A stretch of 64,000 bases of DNA from Domibacillus sp. DTU_2020_1001157_1_SI_ALB_TIR_016 (GCF_032341995.1 NZ_CP135439.1:2294001-2358000); one strand, 5' to 3'. Positions 10,001 through 20,001 are shown, counted from the first letter of the stretch. Notes: generated by a model not told the origin, from the letters alone. Translations and numbers: made by a program.

Positions 10001-10609
10001 TTCTACCCGCTGCTCTAATTCGTATAAAATATCCTGCACACGGCTTAGATTCTCTTCTGTTTCAGCAAGCTTTACTTCTGCCTGCTTTTTACGGGTTTTG
10101 TATTTTAACACGCCGGCTGCTTCTTCAAATATAGACCGCCGCTCTTCAGGACGGCTGTTTAATATTTCATCAACCCGCCCCTGGCCAATAATTGAAAATG
10201 CACCGCGCCCGAGTCCTGAGTCCATAAATAGTTCAATAATGTCTTTTAAGCGGCAGCTTTGCTTGTTGATAAAAAAACCACTGTCGCCATTTCGGTTTAC
10301 GCGGCGCGTGATGCTTACTTCACTGTAATCAAGCGGAAGCGCCCCGTCCCGATTATCGAGCGTGATGGTCACGTCCGCTTCATTCAGCCGCCTTCTTGAA
10401 TCACTTCCCGAAAAGATGACATCTTCCATTTTTCCGCCACGCAAGTTTTTAGCAGACTGTTCACCAAGTACCCAGCGAATCGCTTCAGTAATATTGCTTT
10501 TGCCCGAACCATTCGGTCCCACTACTGCTGTTACACCAGGCATAAAGTCAATGCTAACTTTTCCTGCAAATGATTTAAATCCCGCTATATCAAGCTTTTT
10601 CAGGATCAT
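7049..10609 (-). CDS. smc: Chromosome condensation protein SMC
   Basis: This ATPase organises and segregates the chromosome with ScpA and ScpB. The 1186-residue protein has the full architecture: N-terminal Walker A (GPNGSGKSN, near residue 32), long coiled coil, hinge (about 500-660, including [12 protein letters not shown]), returning coiled coil, and C-terminal signature [13 protein letters not shown] with Walker [12 protein letters not shown]. Length matches B. subtilis Smc. It starts 17 nt after rnc and is followed closely by ftsY, the conserved Firmicute order. Confidence 0.99.
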   Translation of the reverse strand: MILKKLDIAGFKSFAGKVSIDFMPGVTAVVGPNGSGKSNITEAIRWVLGEQSAKNLRGGKMEDVIFSGSDSRRRLNEADVTITLDNRDGALPLDYSEVSITRRVNRNGDSGFFINKQSCRLKDIIELFMDSGLGRGAFSIIGQGRVDEILNSRPEERRSIFEEAAGVLKYKTRKKQAEVKLAETEENLSRVQDILYELEQRVEPLEIQAAAAKDYLEKKEELKEVEASVWAYDLGESHAEWEERKKDREHQEKQIAYFSREAESAESHIRAVEQELKKLAVEEEVIQEKLMAVVESLEKIEGTRRLMDERQKNASYNEEKLVKSINEAKEKEAVLKQALAEAKKQSEEKKQALDVLTKQAVEKEALLRAASQNSSETLESLKADYIDHLSKEAAAKNELAEIGRQLERLTARFERLGGHNDQYLSERAALQREQEQIEQARLEAEEKLNEHTTAYREAKRERDSVKEKLERKRNALYKAYQILQEASSRRDLLTSMEEDYSGFFSGVKEVLKEKGGRLPGVIGAAAQLIRVPKQYELAIETALGGALQHIIVEDEAAARKAIAFLKQHKFGRATFLPLSTVKEKVIPDHTLALVRHENGFLGTAAELTDYEERYAQAARHLLGNVLVADSLEKANHIARKINHRYRVVTIEGDVVNAGGSMTGGSVKKTGASLLGRKNELDTLSSQIVQMEQKTAQAEREVKALQDRAAECDRLVSRLEETGELYRQGLQEAKNQQLEWSFNEQSINDRLAVYDAEKREFQEERERLQKREKEASRSLAEKQQAIKQLDDQIAFIEREQKDVTSKRDELTEELYTLRPQIAVLEEQLAFSRQQEQRIGAEWKEIQKQVKQLEEEQAFMKAERSNSGSTGLTLAQEAEEQAAEKERLIKGLELLKKERSSKTQRLEEQTAALQESRRLLKGLTESVRGHDVAIARLEVEIDTWLQKLNEQYSLTFEEAQRLYPLTLPIEESRRQVRLIKRAIEELGDVNLGAIEEYEITFERVTFLRGQKEDLEEAKSTLRDVMNEMDVEMTRRFSETFEAIKAEFQPAFVQLFGGGRAELKLTDPKDILNAGVDISAMPPGKKLQHLSLLSGGERALTAIALLFAILRVRPVPFCILDEVEAALDEANVHRFSRYLKEFSANTQFIVITHRKQTMEEADALYGVAMQESGVTSLVSVRLEEAAVTQ

Positions 10610-10626
10610 ACTTCTCCACCTGTCTC

Positions 10627-11361
10627 CTACTTCGATTGTTTTACCTGTTCAAGCGCCATACGCGCTGCAAATTGCTCTGCTTCTTTTTTAGAGCGTCCGC
10701 TGCCTGTGCCGAGTACTGTACCGTTTAAGGATACTTCCGTAATAAACTCTTTGTTATGAGCCGGGCCTTTTTCTTCTAATATCCGGTAGGACGGTGAGCC
10801 TTTTAATTCACGCTGTACAAATTCCTGCAGCTGGCTTTTAAAATCCATTACATGTGAAAACGCTCCTGCACTGATTTTCGGGAAAACGATTTTTTCCAAA
10901 AACGGAATGACGGCATCCATCCCCTGATCAAGATAAAGGGCGCCAATGTAAGATTCAAACACGTCAGCAAGCAAAGCCGGACGCATTCTTCCGCCTGTCA
11001 TTTCTTCACCTTTTCCGAGTAAAATAAGCCGGCCAAACTCAAGCTCGTTCGCAAATGTAACAAGCGAAGGCTCACATACAACAGCGGCGCGAAGCTTTGT
11101 TAACTCTCCTTCTGACATAACGGGATACGTTTTATATAAAAACTGCGAAACTGTCAACTCTAATACGGCATCGCCTAAAAACTCCAGGCGCTCGTTGTCT
11201 TCATATGGTTTTCTTCTGTGCTCGTTCACATAAGAAGAGTGGGTAAAAGCCTGTTTTAGGAGCGATTCATTTTGAAAATGGATGCCCATTTTTTCCTGGA
11301 ATTCTTTAAATTCTTTATTTTTCCGTTCTGAATATCGCTGCTCCTGATTTGTTTTCTTCAT
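10627..11361 (-). CDS. rnc: Ribonuclease III
   Basis: RNase III cleaves double-stranded RNA, including rRNA precursors and the scRNA of SRP. The 244-residue protein has the catalytic signature [14 protein letters not shown] (near residue 61), a second acidic motif ([15 protein letters not shown]) and a C-terminal double-stranded RNA-binding domain ([11 protein letters not shown] ... [10 protein letters not shown]). The ATG is preceded by GGAGG. The gap to acpP holds the acpP terminator and about 200 nt without a gene; a weak promoter-like TTGCGC/TATGCA pair lies near 11420-11450. Confidence 0.98.
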   Translation of the reverse strand: MKKTNQEQRYSERKNKEFKEFQEKMGIHFQNESLLKQAFTHSSYVNEHRRKPYEDNERLEFLGDAVLELTVSQFLYKTYPVMSEGELTKLRAAVVCEPSLVTFANELEFGRLILLGKGEEMTGGRMRPALLADVFESYIGALYLDQGMDAVIPFLEKIVFPKISAGAFSHVMDFKSQLQEFVQRELKGSPSYRILEEKGPAHNKEFITEVSLNGTVLGTGSGRSKKEAEQFAARMALEQVKQSK

Positions 11362-11570
11362 TCTGGTTCCTCCGCAATGTTAAAGTGCACACAAAATTAG
11401 TTTAGCCGAAAAAAATGCATAGCGCAAAAAGAATTAAAGCGCAAGACACTGTTTATGAATCGCACTCGTTTAACAATCCTCCATTTCACTTTCGGGAAAG
11501 CTTGACCTGGACTGCTTAATGCCTTACGGTCCTGCGTGCGGTTCCTGGGCTTCCATTCAATAAAAGCATG

Positions 11571-11600
11571 AAAAAAGCAGACCCGCATCACCGGGCCTGC
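11571..11600 (-). terminator. Intrinsic terminator after acpP
   Basis: A 9-bp stem with one G-U pair (577-585 with 592-600 of this kilobase) is followed by six T on the minus strand. It ends the FapR lipid operon. Confidence 0.85.
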
Positions 11601-11612
11601 CATTAAGGACGA

Positions 11613-11846
11613 TTAGTTTTTGCTGTTTATGTACGATACAGCGTCGCCTACCGTCGTAATATTTTCCGCGTCATCATCGGAAATTTCCATATCGAATTCG
11701 TCTTCAAGCTCCATTACAAGCTCAACTACGTCTAGAGAATCCGCACCTAGATCTTCCTTGAATTTCGCATCAAGGTTGATTTGTGATTCTTCTACACCTA
11801 GACGATCAACGATGATTTTCGTTACACGTTCTAATACATCTGCCAC
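11613..11846 (-). CDS. acpP: Acyl carrier protein
   Basis: ACP carries growing acyl chains on a phosphopantetheine arm. The 77-residue acidic protein has the attachment Ser in [16 protein letters not shown] chose GTG 11846 ([12 protein letters not shown]), which lies 8 nt from GGGAGG and matches the family start; an upstream in-frame GTG overlaps the ribosome binding site itself. It is the last gene of fapR-plsX-fabD-fabG-acpP. Confidence 0.98.
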   Translation of the reverse strand: MADVLERVTKIIVDRLGVEESQINLDAKFKEDLGADSLDVVELVMELEDEFDMEISDDDAENITTVGDAVSYINSKN

Positions 11847-11904
11847 AATATTCACCTCCCCTCAAGTATTATAGACGATTCATCCTGCCAAAACACGCTT
11901 TTTC

Positions 11905-12648
11905 TTACATTGCCATGCCGCCGTCTACACCAAGCACCTGGCCAGTAATGTATTTCGCACCATCACTAGCTAAAAATGCGGCTGCAGCAGCAATATCGGC
12001 TGTATCGCCAAGCGTGCCAAGCGGAATTTGGCTGATCAACTGCTCTCTTGCTTCTGCCGGCAGTTCATCCGTCATGTCAGTCGTAATAAATCCTGGCGCA
12101 AGGGCATTCACTGTAATACCGCGTGGTGCAAGCTCACGGGCCGATGCTTTCGTTAACCCAATGACCCCTGCTTTCGCTGCTGTATAATTTGCCTGTCCAG
12201 CATTGCCGATTCGGCCGACAACCGAAGAAATGTTAATAATACGGCCGCTTTTTTGCTTCATCATTTGGCGGGTAACTGCTTTTGTGCAAAGGAATACACC
12301 TTTTAAATTGGTGTTAATAACATCGTCCCACTCTTGCTCTTTCATGCGCATCATCAAGTTATCGCGTGTAATTCCCGCGTTGTTTACTAAAATATCAAGA
12401 CGGCCGAATTGGTCAATCGTTTCTTTCACCATCGCCCCTACTGCTTCACTATCAGAAATATCACACTGTACGATAAAAGAACGGCGGCCCATCGCTGTAA
12501 TTTCATCGGCTGTTTCTTTTGCTTTTTGCTCGCTTCCTGCATAGTTCACGACCACGTCTGCGCCTAAACGGGCAAGTTCAAGTGCGATCGCTTTGCCAAT
12601 TCCACGGGAAGCTCCTGTAACAAGAGCTATTTTTCCTTCCAGGTTCAT
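11905..12648 (-). CDS. fabG: 3-oxoacyl-[ACP] reductase
   Basis: FabG reduces beta-ketoacyl-ACP with NADPH in fatty acid elongation. The 247-residue short-chain dehydrogenase has the nucleotide motif [12 protein letters not shown] (about 11-22), NNAG, catalytic Ser in NISSVVG and the YTAAK box. The conserved PGFITTDM follows. The ATG overlaps the fabD stop by 4 nt. Confidence 0.98.
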   Translation of the reverse strand: MNLEGKIALVTGASRGIGKAIALELARLGADVVVNYAGSEQKAKETADEITAMGRRSFIVQCDISDSEAVGAMVKETIDQFGRLDILVNNAGITRDNLMMRMKEQEWDDVINTNLKGVFLCTKAVTRQMMKQKSGRIINISSVVGRIGNAGQANYTAAKAGVIGLTKASARELAPRGITVNALAPGFITTDMTDELPAEAREQLISQIPLGTLGDTADIAAAAAFLASDGAKYITGQVLGVDGGMAM

Positions 12649-13592
12649 TGTGTTTCCTCCTTTAGAGCTGCCGCTGCTTTTACAATGGATTCTTCATCGC
12701 TCACTGCAATGGTGCGGACACGGCGGTTTACTTTTTTAATTAAGCCGGATAAAACAGTACCTGAACCAATTTCAACAAACGTATCGACTCCTGCATCAAG
12801 CAGCGCCTGCACGCTGTCTTCCCATAAAACAGGTGAGTACAGCTGTTTCACAAGATTTTCTTTAATCGCCTCTGCCTCGGTTACTGGCTGTGCATCAACG
12901 TTGGCAATAACCGGTACGCGGCTTGACTGAATATTGGCTTTGTCGAGCACGGTGCGCAGCTTTTCAGCAGCCGGCTCCATAAGCGGCGAATGGAATGGAC
13001 CGCTCACATTCAGCGGAATCACTCTTTTTGCGCCTTTTTCTTTTAAAAGAGCAGATGCCTGCTCTACGCCTTCTTTTGCCCCTGAGATCACAATTTGACC
13101 AGGGCAGTTGAAGTTAGCAGCAGCAACGACGTGGCCGTTTGCCGCAACTTCTGCAACGGCTGCTTCCAGCTCCGCGCGGTCCATGCCAAGCACAGCCGCC
13201 ATCGCGCCTTCTCCAGCCGGTACAGCCGCTTCCATTAAATTGCCGCGCTCATGTACAGCCCAGACTGCGTCTTCGTATGTAATAGCCCCTGCAGCCGCCA
13301 AGGCAGAGTATTCACCAAGGCTGTGCCCAGCGGTAAAGTCCGGCACAATGCCTTCTTCTTCGAATCGTTTTAAAACAGCCATACTGTGCGCTAAAAGAGC
13401 AGGCTGCGCGTTTGATGTAAGTGTCAGCTTTTCTTCTGGGCCATTAAACATAATGTCCGTTAACGAGTAGCCGAGGCGCTCGTCTGCTTGTTGAAGCATT
13501 TCCTTGATGGAAGCATGCTCCTCAGCAAGTGATTTTCCCATTCCGACGGCTTGAGAGCCTTGTCCTGGAAATACAAATGCGATTTTTCCCAT
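12645..13592 (-). CDS. fabD: Malonyl CoA-acyl carrier protein transacylase
   Basis: FabD moves malonyl from CoA to ACP. The 315-residue product has [14 protein letters not shown] at its start, the nucleophile in [10 protein letters not shown] and the catalytic His in [11 protein letters not shown]. The start is ambiguous: ATG 13604 overlaps the plsX stop by 4 nt but abuts its ribosome binding site, while ATG 13592 ([10 protein letters not shown]) matches the family and sits about 12 nt from the same site. I prefer 13592. Confidence 0.97.
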   Translation of the reverse strand: MGKIAFVFPGQGSQAVGMGKSLAEEHASIKEMLQQADERLGYSLTDIMFNGPEEKLTLTSNAQPALLAHSMAVLKRFEEEGIVPDFTAGHSLGEYSALAAAGAITYEDAVWAVHERGNLMEAAVPAGEGAMAAVLGMDRAELEAAVAEVAANGHVVAAANFNCPGQIVISGAKEGVEQASALLKEKGAKRVIPLNVSGPFHSPLMEPAAEKLRTVLDKANIQSSRVPVIANVDAQPVTEAEAIKENLVKQLYSPVLWEDSVQALLDAGVDTFVEIGSGTVLSGLIKKVNRRVRTIAVSDEESIVKAAAALKEETQ

Positions 13593-13600
13593 TGATGGTG

Positions 13601-14593
13601 TCATTCCTTCCCAGTGGCAATTTGTGATTCAATAATAGCCGGCACATTCGCTTGTGCCATTTTGTAGGCTTGTTCGATCGCGTGATAAAAGGCGTTGGCG
13701 TCCGATGAACCGTGCGCTTTGATGACCGGCGCTTTCAAGCCGAACAAACCGGCGCCGCCGTACTCTGTGTAATCCATTTTTGATTTTAGCCCGCACAGCT
13801 CATCTTTAAGCAGCAGTGCGCCGATTTTTGATTTAGTGGATGCGGTCAAAGCGGTTTTTAACATAGAAAAAACAGACAATGCGCTGCCTTCAATGGTTTT
13901 TAAAACCATATTGCCAGTAAAGCCGTCTGTGACGACAACATCCGCTGCCCCGTTTAACAGTTCACGGGATTCAATGTTGCCGATAAAGTTCAAATCAGCC
14001 GCTTCGCTTAATAGTTTGTATGCGGCTTTTGTTAAATCATTCCCTTTTTTTTCTTCCGTTCCGATATTTAAAAGACCCACACGAGGTTTAGGGATCCTCC
14101 GCACTTTTTCTGCATAAACCGAACCCATGATCGCATACTGCAGCAGATGCTCAGGTTTCGCATCCGAATTAGCACCGGCATCAAGCATGACAAATCCTTT
14201 GCCGTCAATTGTCGGAAGCGTTGGGGCCAGTGCCGGACGTTCTACTCCGTCAATACGGCCGACTACAAACAATCCTGCAGCCATAAGCGCACCTGTGTTG
14301 CCTGCTGATACACATGCTGCCGCTTCGTTAGCTGCAACAGCCTCTGCCATTAACACGAGTGAGGACTGTTTTTTCCGCCGCACAGCCCGGACCGGCTCGT
14401 CTGTACCGAGAATCACATCGGGAGCATGAACGACCTGCGCCCGGCTGCTCTCCTCTAAATACGGCCGGATTTTTTCTTCATCTCCATAAAGCATTACTTC
14501 AAGCTGCGGCATTTCCTTCAATGCCCGATTCACACCTAAAATGATTTGCTCCGGTGCGTGGTCACCGCCCATTGCGTCAATTGCGAGTTTCAT
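13601..14593 (-). CDS. plsX: Phosphate acyltransferase PlsX
   Basis: PlsX makes acyl-phosphate from acyl-ACP for phospholipid synthesis. The 330-residue protein has the family start [14 protein letters not shown], the segment [13 protein letters not shown] and the later [17 protein letters not shown]. The ATG follows GGAGG inside the end of fapR, so the two reading frames overlap by 17 nt and are probably translationally coupled. Confidence 0.98.
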   Translation of the reverse strand: MKLAIDAMGGDHAPEQIILGVNRALKEMPQLEVMLYGDEEKIRPYLEESSRAQVVHAPDVILGTDEPVRAVRRKKQSSLVLMAEAVAANEAAACVSAGNTGALMAAGLFVVGRIDGVERPALAPTLPTIDGKGFVMLDAGANSDAKPEHLLQYAIMGSVYAEKVRRIPKPRVGLLNIGTEEKKGNDLTKAAYKLLSEAADLNFIGNIESRELLNGAADVVVTDGFTGNMVLKTIEGSALSVFSMLKTALTASTKSKIGALLLKDELCGLKSKMDYTEYGGAGLFGLKAPVIKAHGSSDANAFYHAIEQAYKMAQANVPAIIESQIATGKE

Positions 14594-15167
14594 CTATTTC
14601 CTCCTTTTCTGCAGATGGTGCACGAAACATCGAGAACTCTCCGCGAAACACGAGGTCACTGCCGACGAAACTGGATACCTCTACAATGGTTCGTCCCTTT
14701 TGGGATCGAATCACCTTCGCTTTGGCGATTACCCGGCTGTTTTCTTTCACCGGCTGTGTAAAACGAATATCCGCTTTGCCTGTGAGAGCCATTTCATCAT
14801 TTATTACGGCAACGGCCAGCGAATTCGCCTGGGCAAACAGATGATGCCCCCGTGCAATGCCGTTCCGTTTAAAGACATGCTCTTTTTTTACATCAAAAAT
14901 AGAAATAGCGCTTTTGTCTAATTCAATATCAATAATATCGCCGATAACTTCTTCGATCGGCAATGAACGCACTTCATCCTGCATATTTTTTTCCGCTACA
15001 TATTTAATGCGTTCCCTCAGTTCCGGAATGGATAACTCCATCCGATCAAGCCGAATCGTTTGGACGCTTACGCCAAACTCCTGCGCCAGTTCTTCGTCGG
15101 TGATAAACGGATTTTCTCCGATTGTTTGCTTCAGACGGTCCTGACGCTCTTTTTTTGATCGTCTCAT
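14577..15167 (-). CDS. fapR: Malonyl-CoA-responsive lipid repressor FapR
   Basis: FapR represses membrane lipid genes and is released by malonyl-CoA. The 196-residue protein has an N-terminal DeoR-like helix-turn-helix ([21 protein letters not shown], about 22-42) and a C-terminal hot-dog thioesterase-like effector domain. A FapR operator overlaps the predicted start site upstream, so autoregulation is expected. It heads fapR-plsX-fabD-fabG-acpP, the known FapR regulon core. Confidence 0.98.
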   Translation of the reverse strand: MRRSKKERQDRLKQTIGENPFITDEELAQEFGVSVQTIRLDRMELSIPELRERIKYVAEKNMQDEVRSLPIEEVIGDIIDIELDKSAISIFDVKKEHVFKRNGIARGHHLFAQANSLAVAVINDEMALTGKADIRFTQPVKENSRVIAKAKVIRSQKGRTIVEVSSFVGSDLVFRGEFSMFRAPSAEKEEIDETRN

Positions 15168-15187
15168 ATTTATCCCACCATCCGATA

Positions 15188-15204
15188 TTAGGACTAGGTA
15201 CTAA
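15188..15204 (-). promoter_or_regulatory. FapR operator
   Basis: The minus strand reads TTAGTACCTAGTCCTAA, a 17-bp imperfect palindrome close to the known FapR box. It sits at the predicted transcription start of fapR, where binding would block RNA polymerase. Confidence 0.85.
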
Positions 15205-15209
15205 AAAAC

Positions 15210-15238
15210 AGTATAAAGATAACAAAAAAAGAATGCAA
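15210..15238 (-). promoter_or_regulatory. Predicted sigma-A promoter for the fapR operon
   Basis: TTGCAT (15233-15238) and TATACT (15210-15215) are separated by 17 nt. The -35 box lies inside the left arm of the recG terminator stem, and the start point falls in the FapR box. Confidence 0.7.
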
Positions 15239-15254
15239 GAGGCAACTTGCATTC
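15224..15254 (-). terminator. Intrinsic terminator after recG
   Basis: A perfect 9-bp stem (15231-15239 with 15246-15254) with a 6-nt loop is followed by seven T on the minus strand, directly after the recG stop. Confidence 0.88.
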
Positions 15255-17312
15255 TTAATCAAGCTTTTCACCATCAAACACACCCGAATCATTTAAAACC
15301 TTCCGCAAATGTCGATATTCATGGCCGGTCCAAAAATCGGGCGCATTAATTAATTCTTTGGCATCTTCGCGCGCCGTTTCAAGCGCCCGGTAATCATGCA
15401 CCATATCCGCCATTTTAAATTCAGGCAGCCCGCTTTGTTTGCGGCCAAAGAAATCTCCTGGTCCACGCAGCTCCAGGTCTTTTTCACTGAGCACAAACCC
15501 ATCGTTCGTTTCTGTCATAGCGGTCATCCGCTCTTTGCCGGTTTCAGACTTTGGATCAGCAATCAGCATGCAGTACGACTGCTCTGATCCCCGTCCTACC
15601 CGTCCACGCAGCTGGTGTAGCTGTGACAAGCCGAATCGCTCTGCATCATAAATAATCATCACCGTTGCATTCGGCACGTTTACCCCGACTTCTACCACTG
15701 TTGTGGAGACTAACACGTTCCATTCATTCGCGCTGAATGCCTTCATTACGGCTTCTTTTTCTTCACCGCTCAGACGCCCATGCATTAAGCCGACTGTAAA
15801 TCTTCCTCCAAAATACTGGGTCAGCTGTGAATGAACATCAAGCGCGTTTTGAAAATCAAGCTTTTCCGATTCTTCAATCAGCGGGCAGATCACATAAGCC
15901 TGCCGCCCTTTTCGCAGCTCTTTTTCTGTAAATTCAAGCACACGGCCAAGCATTTCTTCTTTTGCCCAATAGGTTTCGATTGCTTTGCGGCCAGCCGGCA
16001 TTTCATTAATGATCGAGACGTCCATTTCACCAAAAACGGTAATGGCAAGTGTTCTGGGAATTGGCGTTGCGGTCATAAACAGGACATCAGGATTTTCACC
16101 CTTGGACCGAAGCACGCGGCGCTGATTCACCCCAAACCGGTGCTGCTCATCCGTAATGACAAGTCCAAGCTTATGAAAGATAACATCATCTTGAATAAGG
16201 GCATGCGTCCCGATTAAAATATCAATTTCACCTGCTTCCAGTGCTGCAAGCAGTGCTTTGCGGCGCTTCCCTTTTACAGTTCCGGTCAATAAGGCTGTTG
16301 TGACGCCAAACGGCTCAAGCATCTCATGCAGCGATTTTGCATGCTGCTCTGCTAAAATTTCGGTCGGCACCATTAAGGCCCCTTGAAATCCTGCTGTTAC
16401 GGAAGCATACAGTGCCAATGTCGCAACAGCGGTTTTTCCGCTTCCTACATCGCCCTGCAGCAGCCGGTTCATTCGGTACGGCGATTTCATATCGGCACAT
16501 ATCTCATTTACAGCTTTTTTCTGCGCATTTGTTAATTCAAAAGGCAATGAGTCAATCAGTTCTTTTAGCTTAGCGAGATCATATTTTTGAACAATCCCCC
16601 CGGACTGTTCCCGAATCGTTTTTCGGAGCGCCTGCATTTTAAGCTGAAAATAGAAAAATTCTTCGTATACAAATCGGCGCCGCGCCTGTTTCATCTCTTT
16701 ATGTGAAATCGGAAAGTGAAGGGCACGAATCGCCTCTTTTCTTTCCATTAAGCGGTATTGTTGAATCAAATGAACCGGCAGCGTTTCTTCTATATACTCA
16801 CCAAAGGAGTCGATTGCCTGTTTTACAAGCTTCCTAAACTGCTTGAGAGGAATGGCATTGCGCAGTAAATAGACCGCTTCGAAATCCGTACCGCGTGCAT
16901 AGGCCCCTTTCTCCATTGTCTGGCCGGAAATAGCCAGGCGGTGGCGGTCCCACTTTCCGGTCACGGTAACCGTGTCGCCGACGGACGCTTTTTTCTTTAA
17001 GTAGGGCTGATTAAAAAAATTGACGTTAATCAAATGAGGACCTGACAAAAATTTAAATGTCAGCCGCGACTTTTTCTTTCCGTAATACATGATGGAAGGC
17101 TCGGTTTGAATCACACCTTCGATCGTAACTTTTTCATCATGTTCTGCTTCTTCAGGGCTTTTCAGTCTCATATCTTCATAGCGTGCCGGCACAAATTCCA
17201 TTAAATCCCCTACCGTAAGCACACCAATAGAAGCCAGAGATGCTTCCGCTTCTTTGCCTGCGCCTTTTAACACACTGACAGGCTGATTCAGCGGATGGCT
17301 TGTTTCAAGCAT
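15255..17312 (-). CDS. recG: ATP-dependent DNA helicase RecG
   Basis: RecG remodels stalled forks and Holliday junctions. The 685-residue protein has an N-terminal wedge/OB domain (about 60-170) and a superfamily 2 helicase core: Walker A LLQGDVGSGKTAVA, DEQH box (VITDEQHRFG), motif III FMTATPIPRT, and motif VI QLRGRVGRG. ATG 17312 (MLETSHPLNQPVSVLKG) has GGGAGG 8 nt upstream; an in-frame upstream extension comes from an intergenic repeat and is rejected. It is monocistronic between an unusual structured gap and its own terminator. Confidence 0.98.
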   Translation of the reverse strand: MLETSHPLNQPVSVLKGAGKEAEASLASIGVLTVGDLMEFVPARYEDMRLKSPEEAEHDEKVTIEGVIQTEPSIMYYGKKKSRLTFKFLSGPHLINVNFFNQPYLKKKASVGDTVTVTGKWDRHRLAISGQTMEKGAYARGTDFEAVYLLRNAIPLKQFRKLVKQAIDSFGEYIEETLPVHLIQQYRLMERKEAIRALHFPISHKEMKQARRRFVYEEFFYFQLKMQALRKTIREQSGGIVQKYDLAKLKELIDSLPFELTNAQKKAVNEICADMKSPYRMNRLLQGDVGSGKTAVATLALYASVTAGFQGALMVPTEILAEQHAKSLHEMLEPFGVTTALLTGTVKGKRRKALLAALEAGEIDILIGTHALIQDDVIFHKLGLVITDEQHRFGVNQRRVLRSKGENPDVLFMTATPIPRTLAITVFGEMDVSIINEMPAGRKAIETYWAKEEMLGRVLEFTEKELRKGRQAYVICPLIEESEKLDFQNALDVHSQLTQYFGGRFTVGLMHGRLSGEEKEAVMKAFSANEWNVLVSTTVVEVGVNVPNATVMIIYDAERFGLSQLHQLRGRVGRGSEQSYCMLIADPKSETGKERMTAMTETNDGFVLSEKDLELRGPGDFFGRKQSGLPEFKMADMVHDYRALETAREDAKELINAPDFWTGHEYRHLRKVLNDSGVFDGEKLD

Positions 17313-17340
17313 GTTTTTTCCTCCCTTCCTTTTCAACGTG

Positions 17341-17540
17341 AAAAAGAGAGAGAATGATCTCCCTCTCAGAATGTAGACAAAGTTAGAAAGCAGGCTGATT
17401 GAAAACGCCTGCCTTTCTAGGAACACAGCTGGATGGGAAGCGGAGTGACCTTTTGGGGGTCATGAGCATTCACAGCCAGCAAGTGACGCCGAAAGCGGAC
17501 GTTTGCGGGCAGCCTGAGAGAGAATAATCTCCCTCTTTTG
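17341..17540. repeat. Structured intergenic element flanked by 21-nt direct repeats
   Basis: The gap between fakA and recG holds two near-identical 21-nt copies (346-366 and 516-536 of this kilobase, one mismatch) 170 nt apart. Each can form a short hairpin. The copy next to recG is followed by five T on the minus strand and may act as a terminator. Between them lies a further hairpin (17386-17419, 11 bp with one bulge) and GC-richer sequence. No open reading frame with a ribosome binding site is visible. It may be a dispersed non-coding repeat or a structured RNA; I could not classify it. The B. subtilis serine dehydratase genes sit at this place. Confidence 0.5.
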
Positions 17541-17541
17541 T

Positions 17542-19209
17542 TTATTCAACCGAAAAAATAAACGGATACAGCGGCTGTCTGCCGTTATGCACTTCCACTT
17601 CGATATCCGGGTACGTTTCTTCAATAAAACTTGTTACTTGTTCAACCGTTTCTTCTGACGCTTCTTCCCCATGAATAACCGTTACGATTTCTGACTCGTC
17701 ATCGATCAGCGACTGCAGCAGCTCTTTCGCCGCTGATGCCGATTCTGTATGCGTGACCACAATTTTCCCTTCGGCCAGTCCCATAAAGTCATTTTTCTTA
17801 ATATCGATGCCATCAATGGTCGTATTACGAACAGCGTATGTGATTTGTCCGGTTTTCACCTGCGTGGATGCTGCTGCCATGGCATCCTTATTCCATGCTG
17901 CATCGCTTTCTGGATTAAACGCAATGAGGGCTGCCAGACCTTGCGGAACAGTCTTGGTTGGGATAACAGACACAGTCGTTTCCGTGATGTCTGCTGCCTG
18001 CTCGGCCGCCATAATAATATTTTTGTTATTTGGCAGAACAAACACGTGCTCAGCATGGCACTCCTGGATTGCTTTAACAATATCTTCTGTGGACGGATTC
18101 ATCGTTTGACCGCCTTCAATAACAGCGGCTGCTCCGATACTCGTAAATAACTCAGCAATACCGGCTCCCATCGCAACCGCTACAACACCATATTTAGCCC
18201 GCTGCACCGGCTGGGCTGACGCTTGGGATGTGCTGCCAGTAATCGCACTGTGCTGTTCACGCATATTTTCAATCTTCATATTGATTAAGCTTCCGTATTG
18301 CTGCCCAACGGTCAGTACTTCTCCCGGATGTTCAGCATGAATATGCACTTTGGCAATTTCATCATCAGCAACCACAAGCAATGAATCACCAAACCGGCTT
18401 AATTCATCGCGGAAGCGCTCTTCAGAAAAAGGATGTTTAACGAGCTTTTCTTTTTCAAATTTGACCATAAATTCCGTACAATAGCCAAATTCAATATCTT
18501 CTGTGTTCATAAAGCTCTGCACACTTTTACGGTGCTCCGCACTGACAAGCTCCTTTATGTCCTGGCGGTCCGAAAGCGCTGCCGGAAGTGCTTCTCCCTT
18601 CAGCTCAGCTAAAAAGCCTTCGTATACAAGCAAAAGACCCTGCCCGCCGCTGTCGACCACGCCGACTTCTTTTAACACAGGCAAAAGCTCCGGTGTCCGG
18701 TTTAAGGAAGCTTGTCCTTCTTTCACAAGCGCTTCTACTACCGCGACAATATCAGATTCTTTTTGAGAAACGGCTACCGCTTTTTTAGCGGCGTCTTTTG
18801 CCACCGTTAAAATCGTTCCTTCCACTGGCTTCATTACCGCTTTGTATGCCGTTTGAACGCCTGCTTCAAATGCGGCAGCAAGTTCAAACGCGGATACTTC
18901 CTGCTTGCCTGCCACTGCTTTTGCAAACCCCCGAAAAAGCTGGGATAAAATTACGCCTGAGTTTCCGCGCGCACCCATTAACAGCCCTTTCGACAGCGCT
19001 TCTGCCGTTTTCCCGAAATGGCGCTGCGTGCCCGCTTCTGTTTCCTTTGCTCCTGATGTCATTGATAAATTCATATTCGTGCCGGTGTCGCCATCCGGCA
19101 CGGGAAATACATTCAGCGCGTCAACCATTTGTGCATTTGCTGATAAATGCTGTGCGCCTGCTTGCACCATCCTGGCAAAGCGCAATCCGTCCAATGAAGT
19201 TATAGCCAC
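17542..19209 (-). CDS. fakA: Fatty acid kinase subunit FakA (YloV, DAK domain)
   Basis: The kinase domain phosphorylates fatty acids held by FakB (DegV-family) proteins. The 555-residue protein has an N-terminal DAK2/DhaL domain with the metal-binding motif NVFPVPDGDTGTNMNLSM (about 31-48), GARGNSGVILSQ, and SGGQGLL. Two further alpha/beta domains follow. It lies 17 nt after yloU, the usual pair in Firmicutes. The gene is called yloV in B. subtilis. Confidence 0.93.
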   Translation of the reverse strand: MAITSLDGLRFARMVQAGAQHLSANAQMVDALNVFPVPDGDTGTNMNLSMTSGAKETEAGTQRHFGKTAEALSKGLLMGARGNSGVILSQLFRGFAKAVAGKQEVSAFELAAAFEAGVQTAYKAVMKPVEGTILTVAKDAAKKAVAVSQKESDIVAVVEALVKEGQASLNRTPELLPVLKEVGVVDSGGQGLLLVYEGFLAELKGEALPAALSDRQDIKELVSAEHRKSVQSFMNTEDIEFGYCTEFMVKFEKEKLVKHPFSEERFRDELSRFGDSLLVVADDEIAKVHIHAEHPGEVLTVGQQYGSLINMKIENMREQHSAITGSTSQASAQPVQRAKYGVVAVAMGAGIAELFTSIGAAAVIEGGQTMNPSTEDIVKAIQECHAEHVFVLPNNKNIIMAAEQAADITETTVSVIPTKTVPQGLAALIAFNPESDAAWNKDAMAAASTQVKTGQITYAVRNTTIDGIDIKKNDFMGLAEGKIVVTHTESASAAKELLQSLIDDESEIVTVIHGEEASEETVEQVTSFIEETYPDIEVEVHNGRQPLYPFIFSVE

Positions 19210-19226
19210 AAAATTTCCTCCTCACA

Positions 19227-19589
19227 CTACGGGTTCGTTACCCGCACACCCTGTACAAAAATATTAACAGAATCAACTGATAATCCGACGGTTTGATTAA
19301 GTGTATATTTTACTTTTGACTGCACATTGCTTGCCACTTCAGAGATTTTCGTTCCGTAGCTCACGATAATATACATATCAATAAAAATACGGTCTTCTTC
19401 CTGGCGTACGACAACGCCGCGTGTAAAATTTTCACGACGCAGCATTTCAGCAAGGCCATCTTTTAATTGATTTTTTGATGCCATACCGACAATACCGTAG
19501 CAATCTACCGCCGCACCGCCTGCGATCATCGCGATGACTTCATTTGAAATGTCAATTTGACCAAGTTCAGTCGTTAATTCAATCGTCAC
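19227..19589 (-). CDS. yloU: Asp23/Gls24 family protein YloU
   Basis: This is a small envelope-stress-type Asp23/Gls24 protein of uncertain function. The 120-residue product has the family pattern: an N-terminal beta strand (GQIDISNEVIAMIAGGAAVDCYGIVG), central VVVRQEEDRIFIDMYIIVSYG, and the C-terminal VQGVRV. It precedes fakA, with which it is commonly paired, and has its own predicted promoter. Confidence 0.93.
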   Translation of the reverse strand: MTIELTTELGQIDISNEVIAMIAGGAAVDCYGIVGMASKNQLKDGLAEMLRRENFTRGVVVRQEEDRIFIDMYIIVSYGTKISEVASNVQSKVKYTLNQTVGLSVDSVNIFVQGVRVTNP

Positions 19590-19621
19590 AAAACATCCTC
19601 CTCGCGAATCAAACTATTCTC

Positions 19622-19651
19622 ATTTTACTATATTTATCTGCCACTTCACAA
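19622..19651 (-). promoter_or_regulatory. Predicted sigma-A promoter for yloU-fakA
   Basis: TTGTGA (19646-19651) and TAAAAT (19622-19627) are separated by 18 nt, upstream of an AGGAGG site. Confidence 0.5.
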
Positions 19652-19718
19652 CTTACGGGCCGGATCTGCCGCTTATTCACTGTCAAGTGATTTTTCTTGA
19701 AAGACTTCTTCAAAGCTG

Positions 19719-19747
19719 TTGCATTCATTCATTGATTGTGATAAATT
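19719..19747 (+). promoter_or_regulatory. Possible sigma-A promoter for rpmB
   Basis: TTGCAT (19719-19724) and TAAATT (19742-19747) are separated by 17 nt, 66 nt before the rpmB start, in the gap shared with the divergent yloU. Confidence 0.4.
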
Positions 19748-19812
19748 ATTTAAGTGTCTTGCATATAAAAACGTAGACAATTAACGATCCTGAATAGTAA
19801 GGAGTGAATACA

Positions 19813-20001
19813 ATGCCAAAAAAATGTGTTATTTCCGGCCGCAAAGCACGTACTGGAAACAACCGCTCACACGCGATGAATTCAAGCAAACGTACGTGGG
19901 GCGCTAACCTTCAAAAAGTTCGTATCCTTGTTGACGGTAAACCAAAACGTGTTTGGGTATCTGCCCGCGCACTTAAATCTGGAAAAGTTGAGCGCGTTTA
20001 A
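19813..20001 (+). CDS. rpmB: Ribosomal protein L28
   Basis: L28 is a small 50S protein. The 62-residue product is canonical ([20 protein letters not shown] ... [20 protein letters not shown]). It has only one Cys, so it lacks the four-Cys zinc site of some L28 paralogues. I chose ATG 19813 with AAGGAG 8 nt upstream. It is monocistronic and opposite to its neighbours, as in B. subtilis. Confidence 0.98.
   Translation: MPKKCVISGRKARTGNNRSHAMNSSKRTWGANLQKVRILVDGKPKRVWVSARALKSGKVERV

Noticed and set aside
11397..11603. 68-residue minus-strand open frame between acpP and rnc
   Set aside because: It overlaps the acpP terminator, has no ribosome binding site and resembles no protein I know.
17313..17426. 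N-terminal extension of recG (38 residues)
   Set aside because: It translates the intergenic repeat, and the family start with its ribosome binding site is at 17312.
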